Part shown: positions 8,036 through 8,446 of the stretch, piece after piece | How the letters are laid out: each line of letters opens with the position of its first letter | Numbering within the stretch: position 1 is the first letter of the stretch | NCBI GenBank assembly: GCA_026388595.1 | Contig: JAPLJM010000187.1 | Span: forward strand, 1 to 8,446 | Length of the DNA stretch: 8,446 nt | Source of the DNA: Deltaproteobacteria bacterium | GTDB lineage: Bacteria > Desulfobacterota > Syntrophia > Syntrophales > Fen-1087 | Reading direction: 5' to 3' | The notes under the pieces: model-generated | What the model was told of the DNA's origin: nothing | Databases searched by the model: none | Seen by the model: the letters and a program-made list of their open reading frames with translations, nothing else | Translations under genes and position numbers: made by a program

Positions 8036-8042
8036 CTCCTTT
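8036..8042 (-). promoter_or_regulatory. Ribosome binding site of the SH3b gene
   Basis: AAAGGAG on the minus strand lies 8 nt before the ATG at 8027, a near-ideal spacing, and supports that start for the first gene of the operon. Confidence 0.8.
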
Positions 8043-8062
8043 AAAATGCTTCGTATGGATGC

Positions 8063-8082
8063 TAAAAAATCTCTATTTTTTA
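8063..8082. repeat. Perfect AT-rich inverted repeat (8-bp arms, 4-nt loop)
   Basis: TAAAAAAT (8063-8070) and ATTTTTTA (8075-8082) are exact reverse complements around a CTCT loop. In the minus-strand transcript leading to the SH3b gene this hairpin would directly follow the GC-rich hairpin at 8084-8100 and end in a run of six U. Confidence 0.65.
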
Positions 8083-8083
8083 C

Positions 8084-8100
8084 CGGGGCAAGCTCCCCCG
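8084..8100. repeat. GC-rich inverted repeat (5-bp arms, 7-nt loop)
   Basis: CGGGG (8084-8088) pairs with CCCCG (8096-8100) around a 7-nt loop. Read on the minus strand it lies about 57 nt before the SH3b start and is followed by an A-rich then U-rich stretch. This could be a leader attenuator-like structure or the edge of a repeat element. It is not a classic terminator, because the U run does not follow the stem at once. Confidence 0.4.
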
Positions 8101-8128
8101 AACACCCTCGAGCCTTAAAAGAAAGTCA

Positions 8129-8139
8129 TCCCATTTTAC
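8129..8139 (-). repeat. 11-bp word GTAAAATGGGA, right copy of an inverted pair
   Basis: Read on the minus strand this equals the word at 4430-4440 on the plus strand. It lies within the degenerate open frame of the spacer upstream of the SH3b gene. See the left copy for the limits of the match. Confidence 0.4.
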
Positions 8140-8307
8140 GCAGCGATGTTTGCGGCGACCCTGCCTACTTGCATGATACAAGCTGCTTCCCCTGTCCGGC
8201 ACGACAGAGCTCCTTCTCGATGTAAGGAAGCCTCAGAAAGTGAATTGTGGCATCTTATCAAAAATGAAGCGTAATTTGGAGATAATACTTATTAAATTTA
8301 CGGCTGC

Positions 8308-8446
8308 TTATTGCGGCCGCTCGCCGAAAATGCTCCGACCGATGCGCACAATCGTGGCGCCTTCCTCCACGGCCACCTGATAGTCCTGGGACATGCCCAT
8401 GGAAAGCTCACGCATCTCCACGCGGGGGAGTTTTTCCGCTGCCACC
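8308..8446 (-). CDS. yggS: YggS/PROSC-family pyridoxal-phosphate-binding protein, C-terminal end (5' part outside window)
   Basis: Partial gene; the last 45 codons are visible, ending at TAA (8308-8310). The end matches the family's C-terminus: ELSMGMSQDYQVAVEEGATI followed by VRIGRSIFGERPQ. The SMGMS(x)D stretch forms part of the PLP phosphate-binding site in this family, and VRIG(x)xIFG is its hallmark ending. YggS proteins bind PLP without known enzyme activity and keep vitamin B6 and amino-acid pools balanced in the cytosol. The segment is GC-rich (37 of 60 at 8341-8400), like the left operon and unlike the neighbouring SH3b operon. No clear terminator hairpin follows its stop. Confidence 0.9.
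   Translation of the reverse strand, partial: VAAEKLPRVEMRELSMGMSQDYQVAVEEGATIVRIGRSIFGERPQ

Larger units (their letters stand above)
8080..8232 (-). other. Degenerate 50-codon open frame, possibly a dispersed repeat or gene remnant
   Basis: On the minus strand one frame stays open for 50 codons, from just after a TGA at 8233-8235 to TAA at 8080-8082. It encodes an Arg-rich stretch with VKWDDFLLRLEG in its middle. It has no ATG and no ribosome binding site. A second minus-strand frame over the same bases also reads protein-like, with two stops (LPYIEKELCRAGQGKQ, then PQTSLRKMG). That pattern fits an old repeat or decayed coding DNA better than a real gene. I do not recognise a family. Confidence 0.3.
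8028..8307. other. Intergenic leader region between YggS end and SH3b operon
   Basis: A 280-bp spacer that must hold the promoter of the SH3b-M48-cyclase operon unless it is read through from the YggS gene. The right part (8240-8307) is AT-rich, but I find no pair of good -35/-10 boxes in it. Two weak hairpins are visible: CTGTC/GACAG at 8192-8207, and CTTG/CAAG at 8168-8182, the latter better on the minus-strand RNA through a U-G pair. With the two inverted repeats nearer the gene, this could be a structured 5' leader. It matches no riboswitch class I could recognise. Confidence 0.5.

Noticed and set aside
8160..8210. Possible small SRP (4.5S) RNA on the minus strand, because of GGGAAGCAGC
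   Set aside because: The partner side of the SRP helix (GGUCAGG type) and the GGAA tetraloop arrangement are missing.
8100..8240. Possible c-di-GMP/cGAMP (GEMM) riboswitch before the signalling operon
   Set aside because: The invariant GGCAAACC and ACGCAAAGCC blocks are absent in the right order and spacing.
8240..8300. AT-rich promoter candidates on the minus strand (TATTAT, TTGATA)
   Set aside because: Neither has a matching partner box at 16-18 nt, so I could not support a specific promoter.

Overview
The window reads as chromosomal DNA of a Gram-negative bacterium. The evidence is an LpxL-like inner-membrane acyltransferase, a lipoprotein-type M48 peptidase and a CHASE2 receptor cyclase. 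The gene mix would fit Desulfobacterota/Deltaproteobacteria, but that placement is an inference without a database search. There are six protein-coding genes, two cut by the window edges. I see no tRNA, rRNA, CRISPR array or transposase.

Left block (1-4414, + strand, GC-rich): the C-terminal end of an AMP-forming acyl-CoA/acyl-acid ligase, then a 1025-residue MMPL/RND-type exporter that carries a complete-looking SAM-dependent methyltransferase domain at its C-terminus, then an LpxL/HtrB-type acyltransferase overlapping it by 4 bp (ATGA). Activation of an acyl acid, methylation, acyl transfer at the inner membrane and MMPL export together suggest the tail of a lipid or polyene (aryl-polyene-like) biosynthesis and export operon. 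The core synthases would lie upstream of the window.

Right block (4469-8027, - strand, clearly lower GC): a tightly coupled three-gene operon transcribed right to left. It encodes a secreted SH3b-domain protein, an M48 metallopeptidase lipoprotein (1-bp TAATG overlap) and a CHASE2 transmembrane class III adenylate cyclase with a C-terminal TPR-like tail (4-bp ATGA overlap). Two envelope proteins produced together with a receptor cyclase suggest an envelope-sensing module that makes cAMP. This is the most intriguing system in the window.

The two blocks converge at 4415-4468. The low-GC operon sits between two GC-rich stretches: the left operon and, at the far right, the last 45 codons of a YggS-family PLP-binding protein (8308-8446, - strand). 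The spacer 8028-8307 holds two inverted repeats, two weaker hairpins and a 50-codon degenerate open frame. An 11-bp word in it recurs in inverted orientation in the left junction. The module may therefore be an insertion with repeat-derived edges, though this is weakly supported.
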